A stretch of 64,000 nucleotides of DNA from Streptomyces flavochromogenes (GTDB lineage Bacteria; Actinomycetota; Actinomycetes; Streptomycetales; Streptomycetaceae), in the NCBI RefSeq assembly GCF_000717595.1, contig NZ_JNZO01000012.1, positions 248,001-312,000 on the forward strand, given 5' to 3'. The notes under the pieces were generated by a model. That model had not been told where the DNA came from. It did no database searches and was given only the letters and a program-made list of their open reading frames with translations. Numbering within the stretch: position 1 is the first letter of the stretch; the number at the start of each line of letters is the position of its first letter. The translations under genes were made by a program, and so were the position numbers. This document shows, in pieces, positions 7,352-15,543 of the stretch.

Positions 7352-8632
7352 ATGTCAGCCGAAAGCAAGCAGCCCCAGCCGCCCGAGGACGGGGCCGCCA
7401 CCACGGCCGACTCGACCTCGCTCCTGCTCTCCCACGCACGGCTCACCGACGGGCGGACCGTGGACGTACGGCTCGTCGGCGGCCGGATCGAGGCGGTCGG
7501 CACGGCCGGCAGCCTCACCGCGGTGGGCGCGCGCGTGGACCTCGCCGGCTATCTGCTGCTGCCCGCCGCCGCCGAACCCCACGCCCACTCCGACACCGCG
7601 CTCTCCGCCGACTCCCCCGGGCCCGTCTCGTACGCCCCCGAAGAGGTGCAGCGCCGGGCCACCGAGGCGGCGCTGCTCCAGCTCGGCCACGGCGCGACCG
7701 CGCAGCGCGCGCACGTACGGATCGGCGACGTCCACGGGCTCGGCCCGCTCGAAGCCGTCCTCCAGGCCAGGCGCTCGCTGCGCGGCCTCGTGGACCTCAC
7801 CGCGGTCGCGGTGCCGAGGCTGCTCACCGGGGTGGCCGGCGCGGACGGTCTCGCGATGCTGCGCGACGCGGTGAAGATGGGCGCCGGGGTGGCCGGCGGC
7901 TGCCCGGACCTCGACCCGGACCCGGCGGGGTACGTGGAGGCCGTCCTGGAGGTCGCGGCCGAGCACGGCGTGCCGGTCGACCTGCACACCGACGGAGAGG
8001 ACCCGGCACGGCTCGCCCGGCTCGCGGCGATGGCCGGCGGGCTCCGGCCCGGAGTGACGATCGGACCCTGCGCGGGCCTCGGCCGACTCCCCTCCGACGC
8101 GGCACGGCGGGCGGCGGACGGGCTCGCGGCGGCCGGCGTGACGGTGGTGTGCCTTCCCCAGGGCGGGTGCGGGGGTACCGAGCTGCGCGGCGCGGCGCCG
8201 GTACGGCTGCTGCGGGCGGCCGGAGTGCGGCTCGCGGCGGGCAGCGGGGCGATGCGGGACGTGGCCAACCCGGTGGGGCGCGGCGATCCGCTGGAGGCGG
8301 CGTACCTCCTCGCCTCTCTCGGCGGGCTGCCGGCGGAGGAGGCGTACGCGGCGGTGAGCGCGGAGGCACGGGCGGCGATGGGGCTGCCGGAGGTGCGGGT
8401 CGAGGCCGGCTTCCCGGCGGAGCTGCTCGCGGTGCGCGGCGAGCGCCTGTCGGGCGTGCTGTCCCTCGCGTACAGCCGGATCGTGGTGCACCGGGGGCGG
8501 GTGGTGGCCCGGACGAGCGCGGTGCGCGAGTACTGCGACTCGGCGGCGGCGCTCGACCTGCCCCGTCAGGCCCGCCCGGAGCGCCCGCCCGAGCCGGGAA
8601 GCCCTCCGGCCGGTCCCGTCGTACGGTCGTGA
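7352..8632 (+). CDS. Amidohydrolase superfamily protein, cytosine deaminase-like but with degenerate metal site
   Basis: 426-residue protein with an N-terminal beta-sandwich start (LLLSHARLTDGRTVDVRLVG) and a TIM-barrel core resembling cytosine deaminase/N-isopropylammelide hydrolases. The first metal motif PHAHSDT (His77, His79) and a third histidine in VDLHTDG (His212) are kept. The expected Glu after His212 reads Gly/Asp. The expected SHC-type histidine segment reads TIGPCAGLG. The expected late catalytic aspartate in the GSD region reads GSG (near 299). It may therefore be catalytically dead or have a changed reaction. The start at 7352 follows duplicated AGGAG sequences. It is followed within 2 bp by the gene at 8635. 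Confidence 0.75.
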   Translation: MSAESKQPQPPEDGAATTADSTSLLLSHARLTDGRTVDVRLVGGRIEAVGTAGSLTAVGARVDLAGYLLLPAAAEPHAHSDTALSADSPGPVSYAPEEVQRRATEAALLQLGHGATAQRAHVRIGDVHGLGPLEAVLQARRSLRGLVDLTAVAVPRLLTGVAGADGLAMLRDAVKMGAGVAGGCPDLDPDPAGYVEAVLEVAAEHGVPVDLHTDGEDPARLARLAAMAGGLRPGVTIGPCAGLGRLPSDAARRAADGLAAAGVTVVCLPQGGCGGTELRGAAPVRLLRAAGVRLAAGSGAMRDVANPVGRGDPLEAAYLLASLGGLPAEEAYAAVSAEARAAMGLPEVRVEAGFPAELLAVRGERLSGVLSLAYSRIVVHRGRVVARTSAVREYCDSAAALDLPRQARPERPPEPGSPPAGPVVRS

Positions 8633-8634
8633 GT

Positions 8635-9291
8635 ATGCGCATCGTCATCGCTGGAGGACACGGACAGATCGCCCGGCGCCTGGAGAGGCTGCTCTCGGCG
8701 CACGGGCACGAGGTCGCGGGGATCATCCGCAAACCGGAACAGGCCGGGGACCTGCGGGACGTGGGGGCGGAGCCCGTCGTCCTCGACCTGGAGTCGGCAT
8801 CGGTGGAAATGGTCGCCGCCGTGCTCCAGGGCGCCGACGCGGCCGTCTTCGCGGCCGGCGCGGGCCCGGGCAGCGGCGTGGACCGCAAGGACACGGTGGA
8901 CCGCGCGGCGGCGGTCCTGTTCGCGGACGCGGCCGAACGCGCGGGCGTCCGCCGGTACATCGTCGTCTCGTCGATGGGCGCGGACGCCACGCACGCGGGT
9001 GACGGGGTCTTCGACGTCTACCTGCGCGCCAAGGGCGCGGCCGACGACGAGGTCCGGTCCCGTACGGCCCTGGACTGGACGATCCTGCGCCCCGGCAGCC
9101 TCACGGACGACGCGGGCACCGGTCTGGTCCGCATGGAGGCCCACACGGGCCGCGGCCCGGTCCCCCGCGACGACGTGGCGGCGACGATCGCCGAACTCCT
9201 GGACACCCCGGCGACGGCCGGTCTGACCCTGGAACTGATCTCGGGCTCGACCCCGCTCGCGGTCGCGGTGAAGGACGTGGCCGGAAACTGA
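8635..9291 (+). CDS. NAD(P)-binding atypical short-chain dehydrogenase (SDR_a5-like)
   Basis: 218-residue Rossmann protein: MRIVIAGGHGQIARRLERLL at the N-terminus carries the GxxGxxxxR nucleotide-binding pattern, followed by VLDLES, AAGAGPGS, YIVVSSMGAD and LDWTILRPGSLTDD. This matches NAD(P)H-binding sugar-epimerase-like or flavin-reductase-like proteins; the substrate is unknown. ATG at 8635 lies 2 bp after the upstream stop; an in-frame GTG at 8629 would overlap it. A -10-like TACGGT at 8621-8626 also allows a short-leader or leaderless transcript. A strong terminator follows. Confidence 0.85.
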   Translation: MRIVIAGGHGQIARRLERLLSAHGHEVAGIIRKPEQAGDLRDVGAEPVVLDLESASVEMVAAVLQGADAAVFAAGAGPGSGVDRKDTVDRAAAVLFADAAERAGVRRYIVVSSMGADATHAGDGVFDVYLRAKGAADDEVRSRTALDWTILRPGSLTDDAGTGLVRMEAHTGRGPVPRDDVAATIAELLDTPATAGLTLELISGSTPLAVAVKDVAGN

Positions 9292-9319
9292 CGGACCGGG
9301 CACCGCTCCCGGAAACGAA

Positions 9320-9353
9320 GGAAGGTCCCCGGTGCAAGCACCGGGGACCTTCC
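9320..9353 (+). terminator. Intrinsic terminator between the SDR gene and tRNA-Tyr
   Basis: 15-bp perfect stem, 9320-9334 against 9339-9353, loop CAAG, followed by GTTTC. It lies 28 bp after the SDR stop and 8 bp from the convergent tRNA-Tyr 3' end, so it can serve both directions. Confidence 0.88.
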
Positions 9354-9361
9354 GTTTCGCG

Positions 9362-9443
9362 TGGCGACGCCAGGATTCGAACCTGGGTAGGCTAAGCCGA
9401 CGGATTTACAGTCCGCTCCCATTGGCCACTCGGGCACATCGCC
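9362..9443 (-). tRNA. tRNA-Tyr (GTA)
   Basis: 82-nt class II tRNA. The acceptor stem is GGCGATG/CGTCGCC, the anticodon loop CTGTAAA carries GTA, the variable arm is long (around CGGCTTAGCC), and the T arm contains GGTTCGAATCC. Discriminator A; CCA is not encoded. Confidence 0.95.
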
Positions 9444-9613
9444 ATGAGATCGCTGCCGTGGAGCCGCTTTTCGGCGGTGTTCCGTGGCAACGACGTAAAC
9501 AATACCTGATCCCGGGGGGTGGTTCGCCACCCGGTTGATCAGCGGTTCGGGCCGTGGCTCACCCCCTAGGCTTTGGGCTGTACCCCAAGCATCCGAGCAA
9601 GGAGCCACGAGTC

Positions 9614-10105
9614 ATGGCCGACTCCAGTTTCGACATCGTGTCCAAGGTCGAGCGGCAGGAGGTCGACAACGCCCTCAACCAGGCCGTGAAGGAGATCTCG
9701 CAGCGCTACGACTTCAAGGGAACCAACGCCTCGATCTCGTGGTCGGGCGAGAAGATCCTCATGCAGGCCAACGGCGAGGAGCGCGTCATGGCGATCCTCG
9801 ACATCTTCCAGACCAAGCTGATCAAGCGGGGCATCTCGCTGAAGTCGCTGGACGTCGAGGGTGAGCCGCAGCTGTCCGGCAAGGAGTACAAGCTCTTCGC
9901 GTCGGTCACCGAGGGCATCTCCCAGGAGAACGCCAAGAAGGTCGCGAAGGCCATCCGCGACGAGGGCCCCAAGGGCGTCAAGGCGCAGGTCCAGGGCGAC
10001 GAGCTGCGGGTCAGCTCGAAGAGCCGGGACGACCTGCAGGCCGTTCAGGCGCTGCTCAAGGGCAAGGACTTCGACTTCGCGATCCAGTTCGTGAACTACC
10101 GCTGA
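9614..10105 (+). CDS. YajQ family nucleotide-binding protein
   Basis: 163-residue UPF0234/YajQ protein: [20 protein letters not shown] at the start, then RYDFKG, and the repeat-fold C-terminus ending [10 protein letters not shown]. Members have two ferredoxin-like halves and bind nucleotides; a homologue in Xanthomonas binds cyclic di-GMP, but that function is not established for actinobacteria. ATG at 9614 has AAGGAG about 10 bases upstream; an in-frame start at 9554 adds 20 unrelated residues. A TAGGCT -10-like box lies at about 9567, after the divergent tRNA-Tyr promoter region. Single-gene unit. Confidence 0.92.
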   Translation: MADSSFDIVSKVERQEVDNALNQAVKEISQRYDFKGTNASISWSGEKILMQANGEERVMAILDIFQTKLIKRGISLKSLDVEGEPQLSGKEYKLFASVTEGISQENAKKVAKAIRDEGPKGVKAQVQGDELRVSSKSRDDLQAVQALLKGKDFDFAIQFVNYR

Positions 10106-10209
10106 CCTCGTAGCGGGTCATGAGGCTCGTGTCCGAATACCGCCAGCCCGAGGTGTGGCGGGCCCCGCACACTGGACGTGGAAGACCCGTGCGGGGAGAG
10201 GAACCAGCC

Positions 10210-10707
10210 ATGACCGTGTACGCGTACGTCGACGGCCCCCTGGGCGAGATGCTGCTTGTCGGGCGGCTCGCCGAAGGGGGCCGTGCCGTGCTGCGCTCAC
10301 TGTCCCTGCCGGGGCAGAAGGGCGCCGTCGAGGTCGAGGACGGGTGGACCCGGGCTCCCGAGGCCTTCGCCGAGGTCGCCGGGCAGCTCGGCGAGTACTT
10401 CGCCGGGCGGCGCGACCGGTTCGACCTGCCGCTCGACAGCGACGCCGGGACCGAGTTCCAGCGGCGCGTCTGGCGGGCCCTGGAGGAGATCCCGTACGGC
10501 ACGACCGTCTCGTACGGGGAGATCGCCCGACGGGTCGGCTCCCCGGGCGCCGGTGTACGGGCCGTGGGGACCGCGATCGGGCGCAATCCGCTGCTGGTGG
10601 TGCGGCCCTGCCACCGGGTGATCGGAGCCGACGGCAGTCTGCGCGGGTACGCCGCGGGGCTCGACCGCAAGGAGCGGCTCCTCGGCCTGGAGGGAGCCCC
10701 GGTGTGA
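10210..10707 (+). CDS. ogt: Methylated-DNA-[protein]-cysteine S-methyltransferase
   Basis: 165-residue suicide DNA-repair protein transferring methyl groups from O6-methylguanine to its own cysteine. The active-site motif PCHRV carries Cys134; the helix-turn-helix with the arginine finger is in SYGEIARRVGSPGAGVRAVG; GYAAGLDRKERLL is the usual C-terminal signature. Short Ogt-type, without an Ada domain. The start at 10210 follows GGGAGAGGA. It overlaps the next gene by 4 bp (GTGA), so the two repair enzymes for alkylated bases are coupled. Confidence 0.94.
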   Translation: MTVYAYVDGPLGEMLLVGRLAEGGRAVLRSLSLPGQKGAVEVEDGWTRAPEAFAEVAGQLGEYFAGRRDRFDLPLDSDAGTEFQRRVWRALEEIPYGTTVSYGEIARRVGSPGAGVRAVGTAIGRNPLLVVRPCHRVIGADGSLRGYAAGLDRKERLLGLEGAPV

Positions 10708-11327
10708 CCGAGGGGCTGTTTCCCCGTGAGCGGGCCACGGTCGCGCCCGGCGCGGTGCACGTGCCCGCGTGGCTCCCGCTCGCGCGTCAGCGGGAGTTGG
10801 TGGACGTCTGCCGGGAGTGGGGGCGGGGGCCGGTGCCGTACCGGCAGACCGTGCTGCCCGGTGGCGGGGTCATGTCGGTGCGGTCGCTGTGCCTGGGCCG
10901 GCAGTGGGTGCCGTATCGCTATCTCGACTCCGTCGGGGTTCCGTTGCCCGACTGGCTCGTGGGCCTGGGCCGGGAGGCGCTCGTCGAGGCCTACGGGGAC
11001 GACGGCGGGTTCACTCCCGACACCGCGCTCGTGAACTTCTACGCGCCGGGGGCGCGGATGGGCATGCACCAGGACCGCGAGGAGCGTTCGGGTGCGCCGG
11101 TGGTGTCGCTGAGCCTCGGGGACCGGTGCGTGTTCCGCTTCGGCAACGAGGAGAACCGGGGGCGGCCGTACCAGGACGTCGAGCTGGCCTCCGGTGATCT
11201 GTTCGTGTTCGGCGGGGCCTCGCGGTGGGTCCACCACGGGGTGCCGAAGGTCCGGCCGGGGACGGCCGATCCCGCTCTCGGGCTTGCCGGGCGACTCAAC
11301 ATCACCCTGCGGGAGACCGGGCTCTAG
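10704..11327 (+). CDS. alkB: AlkB-like Fe(II)/2-oxoglutarate-dependent DNA dealkylase
   Basis: 207-residue dioxygenase of the AlkB family, which oxidatively removes alkyl groups from 1-methyladenine and 3-methylcytosine. The iron triad is visible: HQD (His122, Asp124) and the later histidine in SRWVHHGV (about 178). The 2-oxoglutarate arginines are in RLNITLRETG (Arg197, Arg203). The substrate-lid region VSLSLGDRCVFRFG is typical. GTG at 10704 overlaps the ogt stop (GTGA). Together the pair covers SN1 and SN2 methylation damage. A role in tRNA or DNA demethylation cannot be separated from sequence. Confidence 0.92.
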   Translation: MTEGLFPRERATVAPGAVHVPAWLPLARQRELVDVCREWGRGPVPYRQTVLPGGGVMSVRSLCLGRQWVPYRYLDSVGVPLPDWLVGLGREALVEAYGDDGGFTPDTALVNFYAPGARMGMHQDREERSGAPVVSLSLGDRCVFRFGNEENRGRPYQDVELASGDLFVFGGASRWVHHGVPKVRPGTADPALGLAGRLNITLRETGL

Positions 11328-11387
11328 GAGGGTCGTCGACGTCGCGAGCCCGGCCCGACCGCCGGGGCACCCTCTAGGCTGCGGCGC

Positions 11388-12626
11388 ATGAGTGCTGAGC
11401 TGCGCCGGGCCTTCGGTGTCTTCGACGCGGTCGTGATCGGACTCGGCGCCATGGTCGGGGCCGGGATCTTCGTCGCGCTCGGGCCCGCCGCGGCGGCCGT
11501 CGGGTCCGGGGGCGGACTGCTTCTCGCGCTCGGGATCGCCGCCGTCGTCGCGTACTGCAATGCCATGGCCTCGGCCCGGCTCGCTGCCCGCTACCCCCGT
11601 TCGGGGGGCACCTATGTGTACGGTCGCGAATGCCTCGGATCGCTGTGGGGGTACCTCGCCGGCTGGGCGTTCGTGGTCGGCAAGACGGCCTCCTGCGCGG
11701 CGATGGCGCTGACCGTCGGCGCGTACGTGTGGCCGGAGCACGCGCACATCGTGGCGGTGGCCGCCGTGGTGGCCCTGACCGCCCTCAACTACGGGGGAGT
11801 TCAGAATTCGGCGCTGCTCACACGGGTGATCGTGGCGCTCGTCCTCGCGGTCCTCGCCGCGGTCGTCGCGGTCGGCCTCGGGGCCGGCGGGACGAACCCG
11901 CTCCCCCTCGGCGCGGAGCTCACCACCGGCGGGGTTCTACAGGCCGCGGGTTTGCTCTTCTTCGCATTCGCGGGGTACGCGCGCATCGCCACGCTGGGCG
12001 AGGAGGTCCGCGACCCGGCCCGGACGATCCCCCGGGCCGTGCCCCTCGCACTGGGCATCGCGCTCGCCGTCTACGCGCTCGTCGCGGTCAGCGTGCTCAC
12101 CGTCCTCGGCCCCGAGGCCCTCGCCGACTCCCCCGCGCCACTGACGGACACCGCCCGGGCGGCGGGCGCCGCGTGGCTGGTGCCGGTGGTCGCGGTGGGC
12201 GCGGCCGTCGCCGCCCTCGGCTCGCTGCTCTCGCTGATCCTCGGTGTCTCCCGTACGACCTTCGCGATGGCCAGGGACGCCTGTCTGCCGACCGCGCTCG
12301 CGGCCGTCCACCCCCGCTTCCAGGTACCGCACCGGGCGGAGCTCGCGGTGGGCGCGGTGGTCGCCGTCGTCGCGGCGACGGCGGACGTGCGGGGCGCGAT
12401 CGGCTTCTCGTCCTTCGGGGTGCTCGTCTACTACGGCATCGCGAACGCCTCCGCCTGGACCCTGGGACCCGCACGCCGGCCGCTCGCCGCGCTCGGGCTC
12501 GCCGGGTGCGCGACACTCGCCTTCGCGCTGCCGCTCGGCGCCGTCCTCGCGGGGTCGGGAGTGGTCGCCGCGGGCGTGGTGGCGTGGGCGATCAGTCGAG
12601 GACGAGCCGTACCCCCGCCTTCCTGA
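11388..12626 (+). CDS. APC-superfamily amino-acid permease
   Basis: 412-residue inner-membrane transporter with roughly 11-12 hydrophobic segments. The N-terminus FDAVVIGLGAMVGAGIFVALG is the APC unwound-helix signature (GxxxGxGIF), and FFAFAGYARIATLGEEVRDPARTIPRA is the classic helix 6-7 region. Substrate is unknown; the family moves amino acids or polyamines by proton symport or exchange. No Shine-Dalgarno precedes ATG 11388, but TAGGCT ends 9 bp upstream, so transcription probably begins at or near the start codon (leaderless). The 3' end overlaps the convergent barstar-like gene by 35 bp. Confidence 0.88.
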   Translation: MSAELRRAFGVFDAVVIGLGAMVGAGIFVALGPAAAAVGSGGGLLLALGIAAVVAYCNAMASARLAARYPRSGGTYVYGRECLGSLWGYLAGWAFVVGKTASCAAMALTVGAYVWPEHAHIVAVAAVVALTALNYGGVQNSALLTRVIVALVLAVLAAVVAVGLGAGGTNPLPLGAELTTGGVLQAAGLLFFAFAGYARIATLGEEVRDPARTIPRAVPLALGIALAVYALVAVSVLTVLGPEALADSPAPLTDTARAAGAAWLVPVVAVGAAVAALGSLLSLILGVSRTTFAMARDACLPTALAAVHPRFQVPHRAELAVGAVVAVVAATADVRGAIGFSSFGVLVYYGIANASAWTLGPARRPLAALGLAGCATLAFALPLGAVLAGSGVVAAGVVAWAISRGRAVPPPS

Positions 12627-13605
12627 GGGCGTCGGTCAGCTCCAGGAAGGTCGCGGGACGGTGTCCGAGCCACGGCTGGACACCCATACAGGCGCGGGCC
12701 ACGTCGGCCCGGTGCCAGACGAGCGTGACGCCGGCCCACTCCTCCCCGAACACCCCGGCCTCGCCACCGGGCCCGCGGCCCGGGCCGTACACCGCCTCTC
12801 CGAGGGCGCACCGGAACGAGGTCTCGTCGACGACATCGGTCCCGTCGAGGTCGTACGTGGCCCCCGGGGTGATCTCCGGGGCGCCGTGCGGCCGACGGGC
12901 GGCCTGCCGCAGCCACTCGCCGCGCGCCGCGCCGGTGAACCGCCGCCAGGTACCGGGCTCGGCGGGCCTGCCGCCGAAGAACAGGTCCCAGACCTCGCGG
13001 GTCTGCGGCGGCACGAGCCGCGCGCGGGGAAAGGCCACGGTCAGGTCGACCAGGCCGCGGTGGCCGGCGGAGGTGTCCCAGCCGGTGATGCGGCCCGCCT
13101 CGCCGCCGTGGTGCAGATCCCCCACCCAGGCCAGGACCCGGTAGTCGACCGTCCCGAACTCCTCCTCCCCGGCGGCGAGCGCGTCGCGCAGCGCCCCGCG
13201 CGGGGAGCAGCCGAGGAAGGTGACCTCGGTGTGCGTGACCTCCGGCGGCGGCTCGGGCGAGATCCGTATCAGGTTGGCGCAGCGGGCCGGTTGCGAGCCG
13301 CGGGACCGCCGGCGCGGGCCGCCCGTCGTCTCGACGGTCACGGCGTCTCCCCGCGCGCCGAGGACGCGGACCCCTTCGAGCCGCCACAGGCCGTCGGGAA
13401 CCTCGACGTCCAGCGTGCCGAGCGGCGCCGTGCCCTCCACGAGCGCCTCGGTGACGGCCCTGGCGAGCTCCCCTCGCGGCTCGCAGCCGCGGAGCTCGTA
13501 GCGCACGCGCGGCGCCGGCACGGGCTCCCCGTACAGGCCGTCGACGTCCTTGCAGAGGGCGACGGCGTACGAGCCGGAGAGGAGCGCGTAGCGGGGGTTC
13601 TGCAC
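12592..13605 (-). CDS. Barstar-family domain protein with long uncharacterised N-terminal region
   Basis: 337-residue protein. The last ~110 residues resemble barstar (barnase inhibitor): YDLDGTDVVDETSFRCALGE, then VFGEEWAGVTLVWHRADVARACMG, ending FLELTDALRKAGVRLVLD. The first ~220 residues contain two similar units, CEPRGELARAVTEALVEG and CSPRGALRDALAAGEEE, and a tract with VTHTEVTFLG. GTG 13605 abuts the yccF stop directly, so it is the last gene of the htpX operon. No barnase-like RNase is seen beside it. A role as an RNase inhibitor is only inferred from the fold. Confidence 0.72.
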   Translation of the reverse strand: MQNPRYALLSGSYAVALCKDVDGLYGEPVPAPRVRYELRGCEPRGELARAVTEALVEGTAPLGTLDVEVPDGLWRLEGVRVLGARGDAVTVETTGGPRRRSRGSQPARCANLIRISPEPPPEVTHTEVTFLGCSPRGALRDALAAGEEEFGTVDYRVLAWVGDLHHGGEAGRITGWDTSAGHRGLVDLTVAFPRARLVPPQTREVWDLFFGGRPAEPGTWRRFTGAARGEWLRQAARRPHGAPEITPGATYDLDGTDVVDETSFRCALGEAVYGPGRGPGGEAGVFGEEWAGVTLVWHRADVARACMGVQPWLGHRPATFLELTDALRKAGVRLVLD

Positions 13606-14004
13606 TCAGCGGCCCACGTAGCCGTAGGCCTGTTCGGTGGGGACGATCTCCTTGCCGAGGGGCAGCAGCGACACCGGGATCATCTTGAAGTTCGCGATGC
13701 CGAGCGGGATGCCGATGATCGTGATGCAGAGGGCGATACCGGTGGTGATGTGGCCGAGGGCGAGCCACCATCCGGCGAGGATCAGCCACAGGACGTTGCC
13801 CACGCAGGAGGGCGCGCCCGCGTCCCGGCGGTCCACGACCGTCTGCCCGAAGGGCCACAGCGCGTACAGACCGATGCGGAACGCGGCGAGTCCGAAGGGG
13901 ATGCCGATGATCGTGATGCAGAGCAGGACGCCCGCGAGCATGTAGCCGAGGAACATCCAGAATCCGCAGAGGATCAGCCAGATGATGTTGAGGATCGTCT
14001 TCAC
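13606..14004 (-). CDS. YccF domain membrane protein
   Basis: 132-residue protein built of two YccF (DUF307) repeats, each with a hydrophobic segment and the signature TIIGIPFG or TIIGIPLG (near residues 31-40 and 95-102). About four membrane segments. Function in the cell is unknown; E. coli YccF is an inner-membrane protein. GTG 14004 overlaps the htpX stop (GTGA), and its own stop abuts the barstar-like start, so the three genes form one tightly coupled unit. The conserved linkage to a membrane protease suggests, but does not show, a membrane-quality role. Confidence 0.9.
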   Translation of the reverse strand: MKTILNIIWLILCGFWMFLGYMLAGVLLCITIIGIPFGLAAFRIGLYALWPFGQTVVDRRDAGAPSCVGNVLWLILAGWWLALGHITTGIALCITIIGIPLGIANFKMIPVSLLPLGKEIVPTEQAYGYVGR

Positions 14005-14864
14005 GGGCGTCGACCTGCCATCTGTTCGAGCCGAGCGATCCGCTCGGCCATCGGCGGGTGGGTGGAGAACATCTTGGACACGCCCTTCCCGGGCCCGAAC
14101 GGGTTCGCGATCATCATGTGGCTCGCGGTCTCGATCCGGGGCTCGGCGGGCAGGGGCAGCTGTTTGGTGCCGGCGTCCAGCTTCCGCAGGGCGCTGGCCA
14201 GGGCGAGCGGGTCGCCGGTGAGCTGGGCTCCGGAGGTGTCGGCCTCGTACTCGCGGGAGCGGGAGATGGCCAGCTGGATGATCGAGGCGGCGATCGGGCC
14301 GAGGATGAGGATCAGGAGGTAGCCGAGGATCCCCGGTCCGTCGTCGTCGCTGGAGCGGCCGACCGGGATCAGCCACGCGAAGTTGACCAGGAACATGATC
14401 ACGGAGGCGAGTGCTCCGGCGACCGAGGAGATGAGGATGTCCCGGTTGTAGACATGGCTGAGCTCGTGGCCGATGACCCCGCGCAGCTCGCGCTCGTCGA
14501 GGATCGCGAGGATGCCCTCGGTGCAGCACACGGCGGCGTTGCGCGGGTTGCGGCCGGTCGCGAAGGCGTTGGGCGCCTGGGTCGGCGAGATGTAGAGCCG
14601 CGGCATGGGCTGACGCGCCTGCGTGGAGAGCTCCCGCACCATCCGGTAGAGCACGGGTGCCTCGAACTCGCTGACCGGACGGGCGCGCATGGCCCGCAGG
14701 GCCAGCTTGTCGCTGTTCCAGTACGCGTACGCGTTGGTGCCGAGCGCCACGAGGAGCGCGACGATCAGCCCCGTACGGCCGAAGAAGCTGCCGATGACGA
14801 TGATGAGGGCCGAGAGCCCTCCGAGGAGTACGGCGGTCCTCAGCCCGTTGTGCCGGCGGTGCAC
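14001..14864 (-). CDS. htpX: HtpX-type M48 membrane zinc metalloprotease
   Basis: 287-residue protease. Two N-terminal membrane helices (about 8-28 and 30-48), then the zinc site HELSH at 133-137 and the third ligand in SREYEAD near 205-209, with two further hydrophobic stretches between. HtpX cleaves misfolded membrane proteins on the cytosolic side, alongside FtsH in E. coli. Length matches the family. First gene of an operon with yccF and the barstar-like gene (4-bp overlap, then 0-bp spacing). The upstream region 14865-15050 should hold its promoter. Confidence 0.93.
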   Translation of the reverse strand: MHRRHNGLRTAVLLGGLSALIIVIGSFFGRTGLIVALLVALGTNAYAYWNSDKLALRAMRARPVSEFEAPVLYRMVRELSTQARQPMPRLYISPTQAPNAFATGRNPRNAAVCCTEGILAILDERELRGVIGHELSHVYNRDILISSVAGALASVIMFLVNFAWLIPVGRSSDDDGPGILGYLLILILGPIAASIIQLAISRSREYEADTSGAQLTGDPLALASALRKLDAGTKQLPLPAEPRIETASHMMIANPFGPGKGVSKMFSTHPPMAERIARLEQMAGRRP

Positions 14865-14972
14865 GGTACGCCCTCCAAGTGGTGCGGCAGGGGAACCCTT
14901 TGCTTCGTGGTCCTATCCACTCGTCCAGTGGACCCTTCCGTACTGGTCAACGCCAGGCGGGAGGTTCGGGTT

Positions 14973-14991
14973 CCCCCGGCCGCACCGGGGG
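14973..14991 (-). terminator. Possible terminator of mscL
   Basis: CCCCCGG (14973-14979) pairs with CCGGGGG (14985-14991) around a 5-nt loop, about 60 bp downstream of the mscL stop. There is no T-tract. It lies inside the 186-bp gap that also carries the htpX promoter region. Confidence 0.4.
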
Positions 14992-15050
14992 CGCCGGTGG
15001 CGGGGTGTGGGCCGTTCGGGTGAGCGGCGGGGCGGGACGTCGGGCGGCGG

Positions 15051-15506
15051 TCAGCGGGCCGCCGGGACCCCGAGCTTCTCCAGGGTGGTGGCGACGGGCT
15101 CGACCTCGCTGGTGCAGTGGGCGCAGCGGGAGGCGATGGCCGGGATCTCGGTGAAGCAGCGGGGGCAGTCGCGCTTCTCGGACTTCGGGTCGGCCGCCTC
15201 CTCCTTCGCGAACCTCGCCTGGACCTTCGCCAGCGGGGCGACGATCAGGAAGTACAGGACCGCGGCGGTGATGGCGAAGGCTATGGCGGCGGAGATCGCG
15301 AGGCCGTAGGGGAAGACGGTCTTGCCGACGTGGAACTGAGCGTCGTTGAAGTTGCCGACGGAGCCGGTCGCGAGACCGATGAGGGGAGTGATGAAGGCCT
15401 TGCTGAAGCCGGTGACGACGGCCGTGAACGCGGTGCCGACGGCCAGACCGATGGCCATCGAGATGACGTTCCCGCGAAGTATGAAGTCCTTGAATCCGTT
15501 CAGCAC
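15051..15506 (-). CDS. mscL: Large-conductance mechanosensitive channel with C-terminal zinc ribbon
   Basis: 151-residue MscL. The N-terminal amphipathic helix MLNGFKDFILRGNVISMAIG and the pore helix with GTAFTAVVTGF are typical; a second helix spans about 66-90. Pentameric MscL opens under membrane tension to release solutes on hypo-osmotic shock. The usual charged C-terminal helix is replaced or extended by a four-cysteine knuckle, CPRC (114-117) and CAHC (128-131), which should bind zinc in the cytoplasm. It is on the same strand as nuoN2, starting 37 bp upstream of where that gene ends on the map. Other streptomycete MscL paralogues are said to lack the ribbon, from memory. Confidence 0.88.
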   Translation of the reverse strand: MLNGFKDFILRGNVISMAIGLAVGTAFTAVVTGFSKAFITPLIGLATGSVGNFNDAQFHVGKTVFPYGLAISAAIAFAITAAVLYFLIVAPLAKVQARFAKEEAADPKSEKRDCPRCFTEIPAIASRCAHCTSEVEPVATTLEKLGVPAAR

Positions 15507-15543
15507 GGTGTTTCCCGCTCCTGGTGTTTCGTCGTGTGGGGGG

